The position numbers and the translations under genes are program-made. Shown piece by piece: positions 32,506 to 45,075 of a stretch of 64,000 nucleotides of DNA. Source of the stretch: Epiperipatus broadwayi (Eukaryota > Onychophora > Udeonychophora > Euonychophora > Peripatidae); NCBI GenBank assembly GCA_028023455.1, contig JAQFVV010013298.1, positions 1-64,000 on the forward strand, read 5' to 3'. Numbering within the stretch: position 1 is the stretch's first letter; every line of letters starts with the position of its first letter. The notes under the pieces were generated by a model that was not told where the DNA came from, did not search any database, and saw nothing but the letters and a program-made list of their open reading frames with translations.

Positions 32506-33284
32506 GGAGAGTTTGATATTGAGTATACATTTTAATTTTATGTTTTTAAAATGTGAATTTTTGTTTCTATTTAAATATAACTGTATAATATTTACGTAAA
32601 TTATTTTTTTATGTATTTTTACATTTATATTTTAGATTATTCAAGTTTATTCTTTTGGGTAGTAACTTTGATATAGGTCATGAGTTTGAAATAAATTATT
32701 TCTTATTGCACATCTTTCAATGTAAACTGCAATAAAAGTTTCTTCATTTTAATAGATATCACTGTATTTCCTAATGTTATATTAATTTGATGTTTACATT
32801 TCAAAAATAGACAGCTTTAAAGTGCATTAGGATAAATCAGATTTTTTCCGCCACACACAACTATTTTGTATTATTGACGTACAATACACAAATTTATTCT
32901 GAATTTATGTTATTTTTTAGCAAAACAATTACTTTTAAGTACTTACTTAAATTATTGTTAATAATATTTTAATAAATTACAAAATATCACATAAATGTAA
33001 TGAAATTAAAATACTTTGAAGTATAGGAAGGCATATATGACTTGACTGAAATGAGGAGATGTGGGTAGCCAAAATGCGATATGGATAGCCAAAATGCGTT
33101 TTAGAATCTTACACAGGATCATTTTATTTATTTTTCAAAATAAATGTTAAAAATTTAAAAATATAGCTGATCGCAATTTGTAGTATATGTAACACGAATT
33201 TACAGAAAATATCCTGCACACACACACACGCACACACACACACTTATATATATATATATATAAATGAAGGACTTGACCTCAAAC
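32506..33284. other. AT-rich, nothing firm
   Basis: GGATAGCCAAAATGCG-type 20-bp duplication at 33063-33100; (CA)n(TA)n run at 33215-33262. Confidence 0.5.
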
Positions 33285-33365
33285 TTTCAAGCTCTCTACA
33301 TCTATCAAATCTACCTTATACAACTGATATACATGACCATATACATGTAAAAAGATAAATGATCT

Positions 33366-33408
33366 CCAATAAATGGATTTCGTGCTGAACCAGCATTCAT
33401 CATTTGGT
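33366..33408 (-). ncRNA. Hammerhead motif, core lesion (family A)
   Basis: CCAA is followed by ATGATGA, so C3 is A. Helix II TGCT/AGCA and GAA are kept. Predicted inactive. Confidence 0.6.
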
Positions 33409-33836
33409 CCAGATCCCCATCTCCCACACAGACAGTGCTCAGTTTATATCAAGACAGCAAATATTTAAACTTTAAGGAACAAGTTTCAATCTTCTCCATT
33501 CTCCAACTCTTTAGCCACCCATTTCATTGAAAATTTCAGGTTGGAATGCTCAAAGTCCTTGTAGATACCAATAATATTGTCATACCCATGTTGATCTTAA
33601 GTGAATCTGATTCTTAACACATAGGATCTTAATATGTCCATTTAATTATACAGAAGGGGGATGGGAATAAAACAGATTGAGTATGTAATATTTAAATATG
33701 TGTATATTGTCTATATTAAACTCAATGTAATTATAAGGGACTTGAATTCGAACCTTCATGCTCCTTACGACTATCCATTCTTATCTTACATCAATGAATA
33801 CACATGTCCACATACATGTGAAAAGATAAATGATCT

Positions 33837-33878
33837 CCAATATATGTATTTCACATTGAAACAACACTCATCAGTTGG
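33837..33878 (-). ncRNA. Hammerhead ribozyme, intact core (family A)
   Basis: Minus strand: CCAA, CTGATGA, a wobble-containing helix II (TGTTG/CAATG), GAA, AT/AT helix III around ACAT, A17, TTGG. All invariant bases are present. Confidence 0.65.
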
Positions 33879-34839
33879 TCCAGATTACCATCTCCCACAC
33901 ATATATGCAATCAGTGTTCAGTTTATATTAAGATATGAAATCTTTAAACTTTCAGCATAAAATATGCATATTGGAGCTCATTTATCTTTTTCACATGCAT
34001 GTGATCATGTGTATCAATTGTATAAGATAGATTGGATAGATGTAGATAACTTGAATATTTGAGATCCTGCTAATTACATTAAGTTATATTATAAGGGATT
34101 TGGACTCGAATTTTCAAGTCCCTTACAATTACATTAAGTTCAATATTTAAATATTGTACATATATAATCTATTAACTTTATTATATTTATGTCCTCCAAA
34201 AGCATTTGTAAAATCTTGCGCAGTCTTGTTTTATACAGCAATAATTAATGAAAAATCATTTAAATACTTTTACAATAGATTGTTTTACCAAATGAAACTT
34301 AATAGCATCAGTTAGTCAGGAGACTAGTTGTGATCACGTAAAACATAGGAACTTAGTTTCTATTTAAATAGATTTGCAACAAACAATTTGATATTAAAGT
34401 TTCAATGAGAATTTTAGCAGTTATTTGCTTGAAACCAGTTTTGCATAGTTATTAGAACAAAACCTAACAATCCAATGCATTTTTAAAAAGTATTTTCGTC
34501 ATCTAAATATATTAACCCCCAACTATATTAAAGTGGTATAATATTACTGCTGACAATTTTCAAATGTCTCCATTTCATATTAGTTATTAAAATTAGCAGA
34601 TGTCTATCTTAGTATCTTCCTAGTTATGTCTCCATTTTGCAAAGATAAAATTAGTTCGAATTTAGTTTGAATAGTATAAATTTTCTACCATCCCCCTTTT
34701 TTTACTCATTTGGTGGTATCATACACTTCTTGTAGTGCAGTTGTAAATATTTTCTTTTTTTTTTTAAAGGACTACTTTTTGTTACTACTTCTTTAAAAAA
34801 AAATAAAACTTTTTATAAGTAATAACTATAAATAACTTA

Positions 34840-34995
34840 TTGCATATGTATAGAGATGATAATCTGGACCAACTGACGACTGCTGGTTTAGCACAAAATA
34901 TGTCAATTGCTGATTATTTCTTTTAGACATACATGTGCTCAAGTGTATCAGTGATATGATATAGTGTGCAGAGTTGAGGGTCATGTGAAAGTCTG
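34840..34995 (+). repeat. Family A fragment with degenerate hammerhead
   Basis: ACCAA, CTGACGA (N7 is free, so the core is acceptable) and TGCT/AGCA at 34868-34892, but AAA replaces GAA and the helix I partner is lost. Confidence 0.65.
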
Positions 34996-35212
34996 AGCTC
35001 AAAATACCCTATATATTACATTGTTTATACAGGTATATACAGCCTATATGTTAGATATTAAATGCTTATTTATTGTTATTCTTACCCATATGGCTCTTTT
35101 TATTATAACACATATTATAAAAACCCTGAGCCTAACCTATGCCATCATATTGATTGAGTGAAATTATGTTATTGGATGATTGTGAGTTTATCTCATATTG
35201 TTCAAATTCTCT

Positions 35213-35510
<298 letters not shown>

Positions 35511-35519
35511 AGAATATTC

Positions 35520-36344
35520 TAGTGAAAAGGTAACTAATTCTCTCTTCAAACTGTCTATAATACTAATTCTGAATCAATGCAGGTGTTACATAGAATATAG
35601 TTTTGCTATTCACTTCAATATTTTAAAATACTAGGGTGGTTTTAAATTATTAGTTTTAATATAAAATGGGACAACTTGTTCATAATGCCTCATGGATCAA
35701 CTTTAATGCTCTCCCTGTTGTCAGAAGTTGTTGAAAATCAGTTGAAAATCTTCCTGAGACTCATGACTTTATTGCCATATGTAATACGATTCATTTTAAA
35801 TGCTTCTGCAGCAGCTTTCCCAATATAAAACAAAATTTAAAGTTAGTATTGTTACAAGGAGGGTTAAATTAGGAAGCACACTGACAGATTCCATGATTCA
35901 GACAAACTACTCCATTAAACTATTTGTGTTCAATAGCTAATCTATGTTTCTATGTAACACATATATTGACTCAAAAATATAACTTCAGAGACCTTGATTA
36001 GAGAACTATTCACATTCTTACTAGAACACAGTGTGTACACATACACACTTGTCATTTAGATGGTGGAGATAATATGCTAATCCCATGATAAACATCATTA
36101 GTAGCTGTTTAACATCTTTTACCACCTTTAACAAGGTTTATTTTTTATCTTAATATTAAATCGACTTTATTTTATTGATTGAAACGCCTAATATTGGAGT
36201 ACATATGGACATACCAAGAGTAGCTTTTTTCTATTATAATAAAACATGGAACAGACAGTGAAAAAGAAAAAAGGATTTAAAGATGTATTTAATGACTATT
36301 GCCCATGTTATCCAATAGTGAAAGTCTCATTATATATAGTAATT
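35520..36344. other. AT-rich, nothing recognised
   Basis: No supported feature. Confidence 0.5.
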
Positions 36345-36772
36345 AGATCTGATTGGTTACTAATAATCACAAGCGCTTGAGAAGTTTGCACTCTCTCAAT
36401 TTAATTTTCAATACCGTCTGCGCTTTATAAAAAATATTATTTACATATATTGCTGCAAAGTTATAACATTGAAAAACTACTGCGTAGTAAATCGAAAGAT
36501 TTCACGCTGTATGTTTATAATTTGAACTCAGTCAATTAAGTGTGATGATATTTAAGATTCACCTCTCAGATATAAGTACTTTGGACTGGCTTGGATATAT
36601 AGAAAGACAAGTAAAAAAGAGAGTGGGAACCACTCTTTTCTTGTTAAATTCTCTGTCCCAGTGCTTAAGATCTGATTGGTTACTAATAGTCACAAGCTCT
36701 TGAGAAGTTTGTACTCTTTCAATTTAATTTTCAATATCGTCTGCGCTTTATAAAAATATTATTTATATATAG
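36345..36772. repeat. ~107-bp direct repeat, 322 bp apart
   Basis: 36345-36451 (AGATCTGATTGGTTACTAAT ... CGTCTGCGCTTTATAAAA) recurs at 36667-36772 with few changes. The flanked DNA carries no ORF. It could be a solo pair of short terminal repeats or a segmental duplication. Confidence 0.75.
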
Positions 36773-36779
36773 TAATACA

Positions 36780-37755
36780 ATTTGGGATTTGGAATTTAGA
36801 CTGGGTGAAAAAATCTAAAATATAATGGATAAATATAAGACAATTTAAAGTATAGTAGATATTAAACATACTACAATAAATAAATTCAAAACTATGCAAC
36901 TGAAATAGTATGAGAATGTACAGAAAATATCTTAGGCTAGACTGCTAATAAAATATTAAACTCAGTGCCATTGAATAAGAGGGGAAAAGAATATTCAAAA
37001 TAAAGTTATTGAAAAAGAATAGGAAAAAAAATGCAGAAGATTTGAAGATTGACAATGAAATGGCATGATAATTTTGAATCAGAACAAGTTACAGAGAGAT
37101 ATGGATCACATAGATGATTTATAAATTATAACTAAATTCATATATGTCGTATTGTTTTTGAAAAAAAACTTTATTTTTCATTAAAAGTATAGCTTTCAAA
37201 CACAGCTTATCTACATGCATATGATTATTTACTAAATATTTATATGAAATGTTGAATGAATATTGTTTTGAAGAATATATGATTGGCACTGGAGATTAAT
37301 GTGTTAAATATATTACATCCACCAATAATATAAAAGTACATGAAATGAGCTTAGTTAAAGAGTATGTAGGATTTACTGGCTGGCAGAAATTTTGTAATGT
37401 TAATAGAAGCAAAACAATAAATACAAATAGAGAGAAGAAAAGATTAAAAGTAAACATTAGGTATGAAGTGATAGAGCAGATCAATCATTTTAAATAATTG
37501 ATGAATCTGAATTTTTTTTATACTTTGCTCAACTAAGAATACATTCCAGAAACTTTAGTTTGGAGTCAAACATTTTCACTTCATAAAAACAAGAAAAATA
37601 TATAGATGTTAAAAATGATAAAAGTGAAGTATAATATGATTATAAAAAAATTGACTTTATTGTTAGGACATTGTTACATTTTATGTCCATAAAGAAAAGC
37701 TAAAATCCAGATCTTTTCTAGAAATTTAGACTTTTCCATAAAAGTTATGATTCAA
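36780..37755. other. AT-rich, nothing recognised
   Basis: No supported feature. Confidence 0.5.
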
Positions 37756-37759
37756 CAAG

Positions 37760-37973
37760 GCAAAACTCTCTCCATACAGTAGTGCCACCCTGGGCTAACC
37801 AAAGTAATCAATGGATGCCAGAAGACTTGTGCATAAAACCCCTATCTAGTGCCTACTCATCCAATATCCCCAGACTAGTTTCTGGCTTGTGGCTTTCGTC
37901 AGTGAGGAGCCTTGGATCTGAGAGCACTGCAACTAGATCTTGGTGGCACAGAGTGGCACAACTGTAATTTGCC
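37760..37973. mobile_element. Short TIR element, copy 2 of 31234-31528
   Basis: Begins GGCAAAACTCTCTCCATACA and ends GTGGCACAACTGTAATTTGCC with a shortened right TIR. The flank after it (TTAATAACAATTAT...GTGATCATGTGAT) also matches that of 31.5 kb. Confidence 0.7.
37867..37908 (-). ncRNA. Hammerhead motif, helix II decayed (family B-like)
   Basis: TCCTCA, CTGACGA, GAA, ACTAGT, C17 and TGGGGA are all kept, but the helix II strands (AAGCC, GCC) do not pair. Probably inactive. Confidence 0.6.
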
Positions 37974-37989
37974 TTGTTTAATAACAATT

Positions 37990-39328
37990 ATGTGCTAGTA
38001 TAAGAGATAGTGATCATGTGATGTTTAGTGATTTAAAGTCGTGATTCATTGAGATAAATTCCTAATATTATTACGTAAATAAGTTTCTATCTATAATTAG
38101 ATGATTGACAAAAGTCATAGAACAATAAAACTGATCAGAGAAATATAAAAACATTAACCACAATGAAATACAATATATTTCATGGAATGAATGAAATAGG
38201 CTGTGAATTTTTATCTTTCTGTTGAAATTTAATGGAATAAATAAGAATAAAATGAAAAACATATTGAAACTGACTAAACAATTAGTACAAAAATGGAATG
38301 TAAAAATAAGAAAAACATACTGATGTTTAAAAATACACTTTGGTATTAATCCAAGACAAAAATACTAAATCAAATAGAAAGAGGTGGAAAAAGTACTGAC
38401 AAAAACACTATTACCAAGGCTAATAGAGAATTTTTTTTGATCACTTACATTCAGACATTTTGGATATTATTTAAAAAGAAACCATTCTGTACTTCTAGAG
38501 AACTACTTAAGCATGTAGAAAATAAGGTCTTTAATCAGTTGTTGCGGTGCATTCAGACAGCCATCCATAATTATTTGTTGAATATTTACAGTTGCGACTT
38601 CTAGAGTTGAGTAGAAAATATGTCACATCAAAAGAGAAATTAAAACCAATGAAACATGAATAATTCTGACGAATGTGATGTCTAGACATAATATTTTTTT
38701 GACTGAAATTGAGAGCAATACTTCTTTATTGGAATACAGATATGTTCCAATGATGGTAAATATATTAAGCATGTGTGCATATTGCCATTATAATTTCCTT
38801 TTTACTGTCTTACCAATTTTTAGAAAATATAGTTACCCCCCCCCCCCAGAATCATCTAGTAAATACCAACATAATCAGCAAAAAAATTCAATAATTCCTA
38901 TAAAGATTATATAATTATGATCCTTTTATGGAAGGTGAAATAAAACAGTTAAGTGAGTGAAATTATTTAATAAAATTATTGTAATTTCATTTACAAATAT
39001 CAATGTTGCTGCACTCATCACTTTGATACCATCCACTTCTGAAGAATATGTTAATGATTATTCTTATTATTGGCCCATTGTTTCCCATTGTGTGGTGCAT
39101 TGACACCGTGGCAGAATCTGGAGTTCGAAATCTACCTAGCGCTATTCTTCCAATACTCAACCTCTTCTGAATTACTGAGTAATATACTTTTCCTTTTTTT
39201 ATTTATCATATTATTTTTTACCCAAGTAAAACTTCAAACGCAATTAAAATTTTATTATATGTATGTGCTTTTAAAATATGAACACGTGTGAGGATTGATC
39301 TAACTTAATCTAATAAATATTAAAAAAA
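37990..39328. other. AT-rich, nothing recognised
   Basis: A C-run at 38836-38847 is the only notable feature. Confidence 0.5.
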
Positions 39329-39428
39329 GCGTTGGTGACCAAGTGGTCAGCACAGCCGCCTTACAAGCAGTTGTCCCGGGTCCGTGGGTTCGCTTCCCGG
39401 CCGATGCTTTGACACATGAAAAAAAAAA
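39329..39428 (+). repeat. tRNA-headed SINE (family 1)
   Basis: GCGTTGGTGACCAAGTGGTC head, anticodon-loop-like CTTACAA, box B-like GGGTTCGCTTCC, CCGATGC, then ACACATGAAAAAAAA. Confidence 0.82.
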
Positions 39429-39495
39429 CGTCTGCATTACACACACGCATATATATATATATATATAGAGAGAGACCTATTAACATATATATATA

Positions 39496-39595
39496 TTTTT
39501 TCTCATGTGTCATACCATTAGCCGGGAAGCGAAACCGCTAACCCGGGACAACTGCCTGTAAAGCAGCTGTCGCTGACCTCTCGACCACCAATGCT
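39496..39595 (-). repeat. tRNA-headed SINE (family 1), inverted partner
   Basis: T-run, ATGTGTCAT, GCCGGGAAGCGAAACC, ... GACCTCTCGACCACCAATGC. It lies 67 bp from, and opposite to, the copy at 39329, so a transcript could fold on itself. Confidence 0.82.
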
Positions 39596-40160
39596 TGTAT
39601 ATTTTTCTACATTGCCTTTCTCTGTTTAAGGAGTTTCGTTTACATTTATTAGTTGTTAAACTTTTGTAATTTAACATTTTTTTCTAATTGGAATTACATC
39701 TGTTTTTTTTCTTTTACCTAATCAACTAAATATAATTAATAGCAAAAAAGAAAAGGAAGATGGCGAGATCAGGTAGGCGTTAATGTATGACATATTACAT
39801 ACAAGAAAAAGTTAGTAAACATTCTTGAAATGTAAATGAGTGGTGTTTCAAGTTTTAAGAAGATAGCTCTTAATGTCTAATGTCTATCTTAAAATTCAGG
39901 GCACTCTCACACAAAAACAACTCAGATCTTTTTTAAACTGAAGTAATTAAGCAATTGTATTAACGAACATTTATTTAATATTACATAACATATATATATA
40001 TATATATTTAACTGAAACACACAGGCTTATTATATACCTGTGTTTATGTATGTAATATATAGGGTATATGAGCACAGACTTTCAGACAATCCACCACTCT
40101 CCCCTCTATCTCATAACACTGATACACTCGAACATATATATGTTGAAAAAATAAATAATC

Positions 40161-40204
40161 ACCAATATAAGTATTTTATGCTAAACCAGCAATCATCAGT
40201 TGGT
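40161..40204 (-). ncRNA. Hammerhead motif, G12 lesion (family A)
   Basis: ACCAA, CTGATGA, TGCT/AGCA and TTGGT are intact, but the GAA element reads AAA. Loss of invariant G12 should abolish cleavage. Confidence 0.7.
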
Positions 40205-40629
40205 CCAGATTACCATCTCTACATATATATGCTATAAGTGCTCAGATATATATCAAGATAGCCAATCCTCATACTTTAATGGACAGGCTTCAATGTACTC
40301 CACCCTCCAACTTTTCAACCGTCCATCCAATTGAAAATCTGATGATGGAACGCTCAAAGGCCACCCTGAGGCCAAGATTCTTGCCACACTCATGTTGACC
40401 TAAGATCAATCTGACCACTCATACACAGGACATAATCCATTTAATACAAGGGATGGGCAGGCATCTCTACTATGTAATAACTGAAACACACAGGCTTATT
40501 ATATACCTGAGTTTATATATGTAATATGTAGGGTATATGAGCACAGACTTTCAGACAACCCACCACTCTCCACACTATCTCATAACACTGATACACTCGA
40601 ACACATAAATGTTGAAAAGATAAATAATC

Positions 40630-40673
40630 ACCAATATACGTATTTCATGCTAAACCAGCAATCATCAGTTGGT
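40630..40673 (-). ncRNA. Hammerhead ribozyme, intact (family A)
   Basis: Minus strand: helix I ACCAA with TTGGT, core CTGATGA, helix II TGCT/AGCA closed by GGTTT, GAA, helix III AT/AT around ACGT, A17. The 10.1-11.1 pair is T-T rather than G-C, which may slow it. Confidence 0.75.
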
Positions 40674-41010
40674 CCAGATTACCATCTCTACACATATATG
40701 CTGTAAGTGCTCAGATATATATTAAGATAGCCAATCCTCATACTTTAATGGACAGGCTTCAATGTACTCCACCCTCCAACTTTTCAACCGTCCATCCAAT
40801 TGAAAATCTGATGATGGAATGCTCAAAGGCCACCCTGAGGCCAAGATTCTTGTCACACTCATGTTGACCTAAGATCAATCTGACTCGTATATTGGTGATT
40901 ATTTATCTTTTCAACATATATGTGTTCGAGTGTATCAGTATTATGAGATAGTGTGGAGAGTGGTGGGTTGTCTGAAAGTCTGTGCTCATATACCCTACAT
41001 AGTACATACA

Positions 41011-41744
41011 TATTTATAACATTTTGAGGTAATGTTGCCTTTGTAATTAAATAATACAATTTTTTATCACTTTTTTATTTTGATAAAAATTAAGAGAAAA
41101 CAAAAGTCATAAAACGTAAGCTAATTACAAAATCATTTTTCTAATAATCAAATCTCAATAATATATATATATATATTTCCATTTTTGCTATTAAAAGGTC
41201 AATAATATATATATAGCAGGTAGAGATATTGATTGCTATATTTACTTTTAAGGTGGTGGTGGTTTAAATATATATATAATAAGTAATGTGCTATTAATAA
41301 TGTGTGTTATTCTTCCTTGTAGATATTTATTATTTTAGCTCATTCAAGTTAAATGCATTTATGCCATGATCATGACTTTAAACATAATTCATGCAGGGAT
41401 GATGTTGAGGGCCTAGAATGTTTTTGCAGACGGATGACGTCAATATTATAATATCATTAAGAGTTTTTAAATATTAATCAGTTAGTACCACAAAGTATCT
41501 ATCCATTATTGTTAAATAGATATCTTTCTAATTATCCTTGGAAAACAGCTTCCAAAATAATAATGGTTTAGGTCAGATATTGTTAATACAATGATCACCA
41601 TTGAATAAAAATATGATATAATAAAATCTATACTACAAGTGAGAGAGCTATGAGATTCACATATATTGTGCCAACAATCAATTTTATCTTTATATGTATA
41701 AAGTGGTTATGCAAAAAGTCATTTTTAAAACATAAAATGATATA
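41011..41744. other. AT-rich, nothing recognised
   Basis: No supported feature. Confidence 0.5.
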
Positions 41745-41890
41745 GTCCTATTTTTATATTGGATTATTTCAATCATCTAATATGAGTATTGAATGTCTTA
41801 AAAACATTAACTTTTATTTAAATATTCCAAATACATTCATTAGATGATGGAAATAGTCCAATATAAAAATACAACTAAAACACTATCATC
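41745..41890. repeat. Inverted repeat, arms ~45 bp
   Basis: ATTTTTATATTGGATTATTTCAATCATCTAAT... pairs with ATTAGATGATGGAAATAGTCCAATATAAAAAT at 41857-41888. The right arm and its flank (TACAACTAAAAC...CATCACAAAC) recur at 63729-63790. Confidence 0.7.
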
Positions 41891-42889
41891 ACAAACATTC
41901 AAGAAAACATAAAATGATATAGATGTGAACAACTTTACAAAATAATGTCATAATAAATATATGAGCTTTTACAGCATACTATTACAGTTCAACATATCTA
42001 AAATTTATACCAGTCTATTTTTTGTATACAAATGCATACTTTAAAAATCAAATCAAAAATATAATGAATATAAGTATTTAATATAGGTATTTCAATTCCA
42101 CTTCATGAGTAAACCATGATTAATGTTGTTAACTACATTTCTATAATACTTCTGATCATGAAAAGTATCCATTTATGCATTTAACTGTGAAAACATTATT
42201 GCAAAATGCATTCAAATACTGTAGTACATGCTTTAACAACATTTTTTTACATTAAATAGACAATTTTTATGGTCTTACAATTTAATGGATTTTTTTGTAA
42301 ATAAAAATAGACTTTCAAACTGAAGTCATGCAAATTAGTCAAGTATTTAATTAATTCGAGTTATATTAAAATAAAAGTAATTTGCTTTTAGATCATTAGC
42401 CAATATTATATAAAGATCACAATTTAGAAATTAATACTCTAAATGTGTGAAAATTGGAAGTATAACATTTCCCCCAAATATTGTGCTAGCCAAATTAAAC
42501 TCTACAATAAAAAGCATAGACTTTAAATATATTTTACTCTCATGTAAAGTAGCATAATATAATTGGATTATATATTTAAGCTGTAATTAAATACCACCCT
42601 TAGAGTATTACTTGAATTTAAATCATAAATTTAATTCAAATAATTATTAAATTATGTACTATTATTATAATCTTAAAATAATTATAGATACAATATTTTT
42701 AATGGCTAACATTAATTTTTATGTATTACAAATTTTATCTTTTAAATGATTATATAAATAAAAGTAATTTAAAAATATAAGATTTATATTATTAATCAAT
42801 CATACAGAAAAAAAGTGGGCCAAATGTTTTAAAGTACAACAGCTAATGTTGAAAAACTAATTTAAAATGAAATTGTTAGATTTGAAAAG
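41891..42889. other. AT-rich, nothing recognised
   Basis: No supported feature. Confidence 0.5.
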
Positions 42890-43218
42890 TTCTTATTATA
42901 AAATTAGATCGAAAACGGAATGTGTGGGTAAGAGAACAAACAGGTGTTACTGACCTCATTGAAAAAATCAATTGAAGTGGAGTTAGGCTGGACATATTTC
43001 TAGAAGAGATGATAATAGATGGACAATTGAAATTTTAAACTGGATTCCAAGAGATTGTAAAAGACCCAGAAAGAGACCACATGTGAGATGGATGGATGAA
43101 ATAAGAAAGTGTGCAGGGGTGATGTGGACAAGAGAAGCTGAAGATCAGAGAAGATGGATTAAACTTGGAGAGATCTCTATCCTGCAGTCGATTGATAATG
43201 GTTGTTGATGATGATGAT
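42890..43218 (+). pseudogene. RTE-like LINE, 3'-end fragment
   Basis: Reads NVWVREQTGVTDLIEKI and on through the conserved C-terminal end, with stops, then ends in a TGATGATGATG tail typical of RTE elements. It aligns with 44760-45070 and, inverted, with 48297-48600. Confidence 0.75.
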
Positions 43219-43925
43219 TAACAAAAAATATTGAAGATATTATATAAACAATATAATCAATGAATGCAATCCATGTAGCTGAAAATTGAAGTTTGTAATG
43301 TAAACAGACTCCAGTTATAGATTTACATTGATGTTGGAATGTAATCCTGATATAATAAGTTTTAATTATTATTATTATAATCAAATATGCTGTGTTTGTA
43401 ATCATATAAGAAGTGTTAGTTAATGGGATGTAACCAGAATTTAGTTGCCTGGCTGCTATCACATAATACAGTTATGATAGCTTTGATTACTATGGTGTAA
43501 ATATTTATGATGATCTCCCTTGGGAATGATTACTCATATTGATAATAATTCTCTATAATATTAACAATTATTATGAGCTTGTGACACTATGCAAATGGTC
43601 CCAATTTGTTTGAGAATATAATTGTTTATAAAATATTGGTTAATGATTGATTAATCATTTTAGATGAACCATGATGACTTGTAGCCATTGCATTTTTATC
43701 TCGACAAAAGTTACAGACAATGTTATGTCACAACACTAGATCAAGTGAAAGCCAACAGTTTTGAATTGAAAGGTTTCATTTTTAATATTAGTGAATCTAT
43801 ATTTCACTTTTATTTTGTCCATAGTTTGCAAAAATAAACTTTAGCTTATTTTCCAGTTCCAGAAATGTTGTAGGTATTGACTATTGTCTAAATTATGCAA
43901 GACAAAGTTATGAAAGAAAGAGATA
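43219..43925. other. AT-rich, nothing recognised
   Basis: No supported feature. Confidence 0.5.
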
Positions 43926-43926
43926 A

Positions 43927-45075
43927 GTGCTTGTATGTATTTTTACCAAGATAATTACAACTCATTTACAGAGAATATTGGATTTCCACCAACCAAGAGA
44001 ACAAGCTGGATTTAAAAGTGGTTTTAGTACAATAGATCATATCCAGGTATTGATAGAAGTTATAGAAAGGACAAATGAAATAAACATTTCTTCAGTGATT
44101 AAAGCATTGGATCATTAAGGTATAGATCCAGGATATTGTCATATTTTAAAGAATATTTATAAAAAATGCAAGAGCAACAATTAGATTACATAACAATACT
44201 AGGAAAGTCAACATTGAGAAAGGTGTAAGACAGGATGACTCCATATCTCCAAATTTTTTACAGCAGTTCTGCAAGAAGTATTTTGTGGATTAAAATGGGA
44301 ATCTAAAGGAGTGAAAGTAAATGGAGATTATTTAAGTCATTCAGATTTTGCAGATGATGTAGTTGTTTTTGCTTTAGCTGCAGAAAATGTTGCAGGAGTT
44401 ATCAGATGAAAATAGGACTAATGGATTTTCTTAAAATATGAAAATAAAGATTGATTATGATGAGTTAGAAGAAGTTAACAGCTACAAATATCTTTGTCAG
44501 ATTACTAATACAGATGGAAACATAATGAATGAAATTAATTATAGAATTAAACTTGGTAGGAGTGCTTTTGGTAGAAATAACTTGATACTAAAAGGAAATA
44601 TGCCTATGTGTTTGAAAAGAAAGGTTTTTAATAAATGTGTTTTATCAGTTCTTACTTATGGATTTGAGACTTGGACACTTAATAGAAGAACAATGCAGAA
44701 ACTTCAGACCACTCAAAGAAGTATGGAGAGATACATGTTAGAACTAACAAGAAGAGATCGAAAACACAATATATGGGTAAAAGAACAAACAGAAGTTATT
44801 GACCACATTGAAAAAATTAAAAGACTGAAGTAGAATTGAACTGGACATACTGCTAGAAGAAATGATAATAGATTGACAATTGAAATCATAAACCGGATCC
44901 CAAGAGATTGCAAAAGACCCAGAAAGAGATCACATGTGAGATGGATGGATGAAATAAGAAAGTGCATGGATGATGTGGAGAAGAGAAACTAAAGATCAGA
45001 GAAGATGGTTTGAACTTGGAGAGACCTTTATCCTGCAGTGGATTGATAATTGTTGATAATAATGATGATGATGTA
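43927..45075 (+). pseudogene. RTE-like LINE, RT and C-terminus, motif A deleted
   Basis: RT blocks: LQRILDFHQPREQAGFKSGF and STIDHIQVLIEVIER, then an abrupt join to INISSVIKALDH. Compared with the minus-strand copy at 49.1-49.5 kb, about 18 residues carrying the catalytic motif A aspartate are missing. FADDVVVF is intact at 44347-44370. The C-terminal part (44438-44833) has SYKYLCQI, VLSVLTYGFETW (usually GCETW) and the RRDRKHNIWVKEQTEV block. Stops occur between 44120 and 44410. The 3' end is a short ATGATG run. Confidence 0.85.

Larger units (their letters stand above)
33285..34060 (-). repeat. Hammerhead repeat family A, decayed ~470-bp tandem dimer
   Basis: Two units in the same orientation. 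Their hammerhead motifs are about 470 bp apart, the same period as at 40.0 kb and 55.2 kb. A partial inverted piece follows (33970-34060). GATAAATGATCTCCAATA and GGTCCAGAT...CCATCTCCCACAC recur in both. Confidence 0.75.
40011..41010 (-). repeat. Hammerhead repeat family A: 469-bp tandem dimer plus inverted piece
   Basis: ACTGAAACACACAGGCTTAT at 40011 recurs at 40480, giving a 469-bp unit with only scattered differences. The second unit breaks at about 40882, and an inverted copy of its first part runs to about 41010. There is no ORF. Each unit has a hammerhead on the minus strand at the same offset. This is the best preserved array in the window. Confidence 0.88.
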
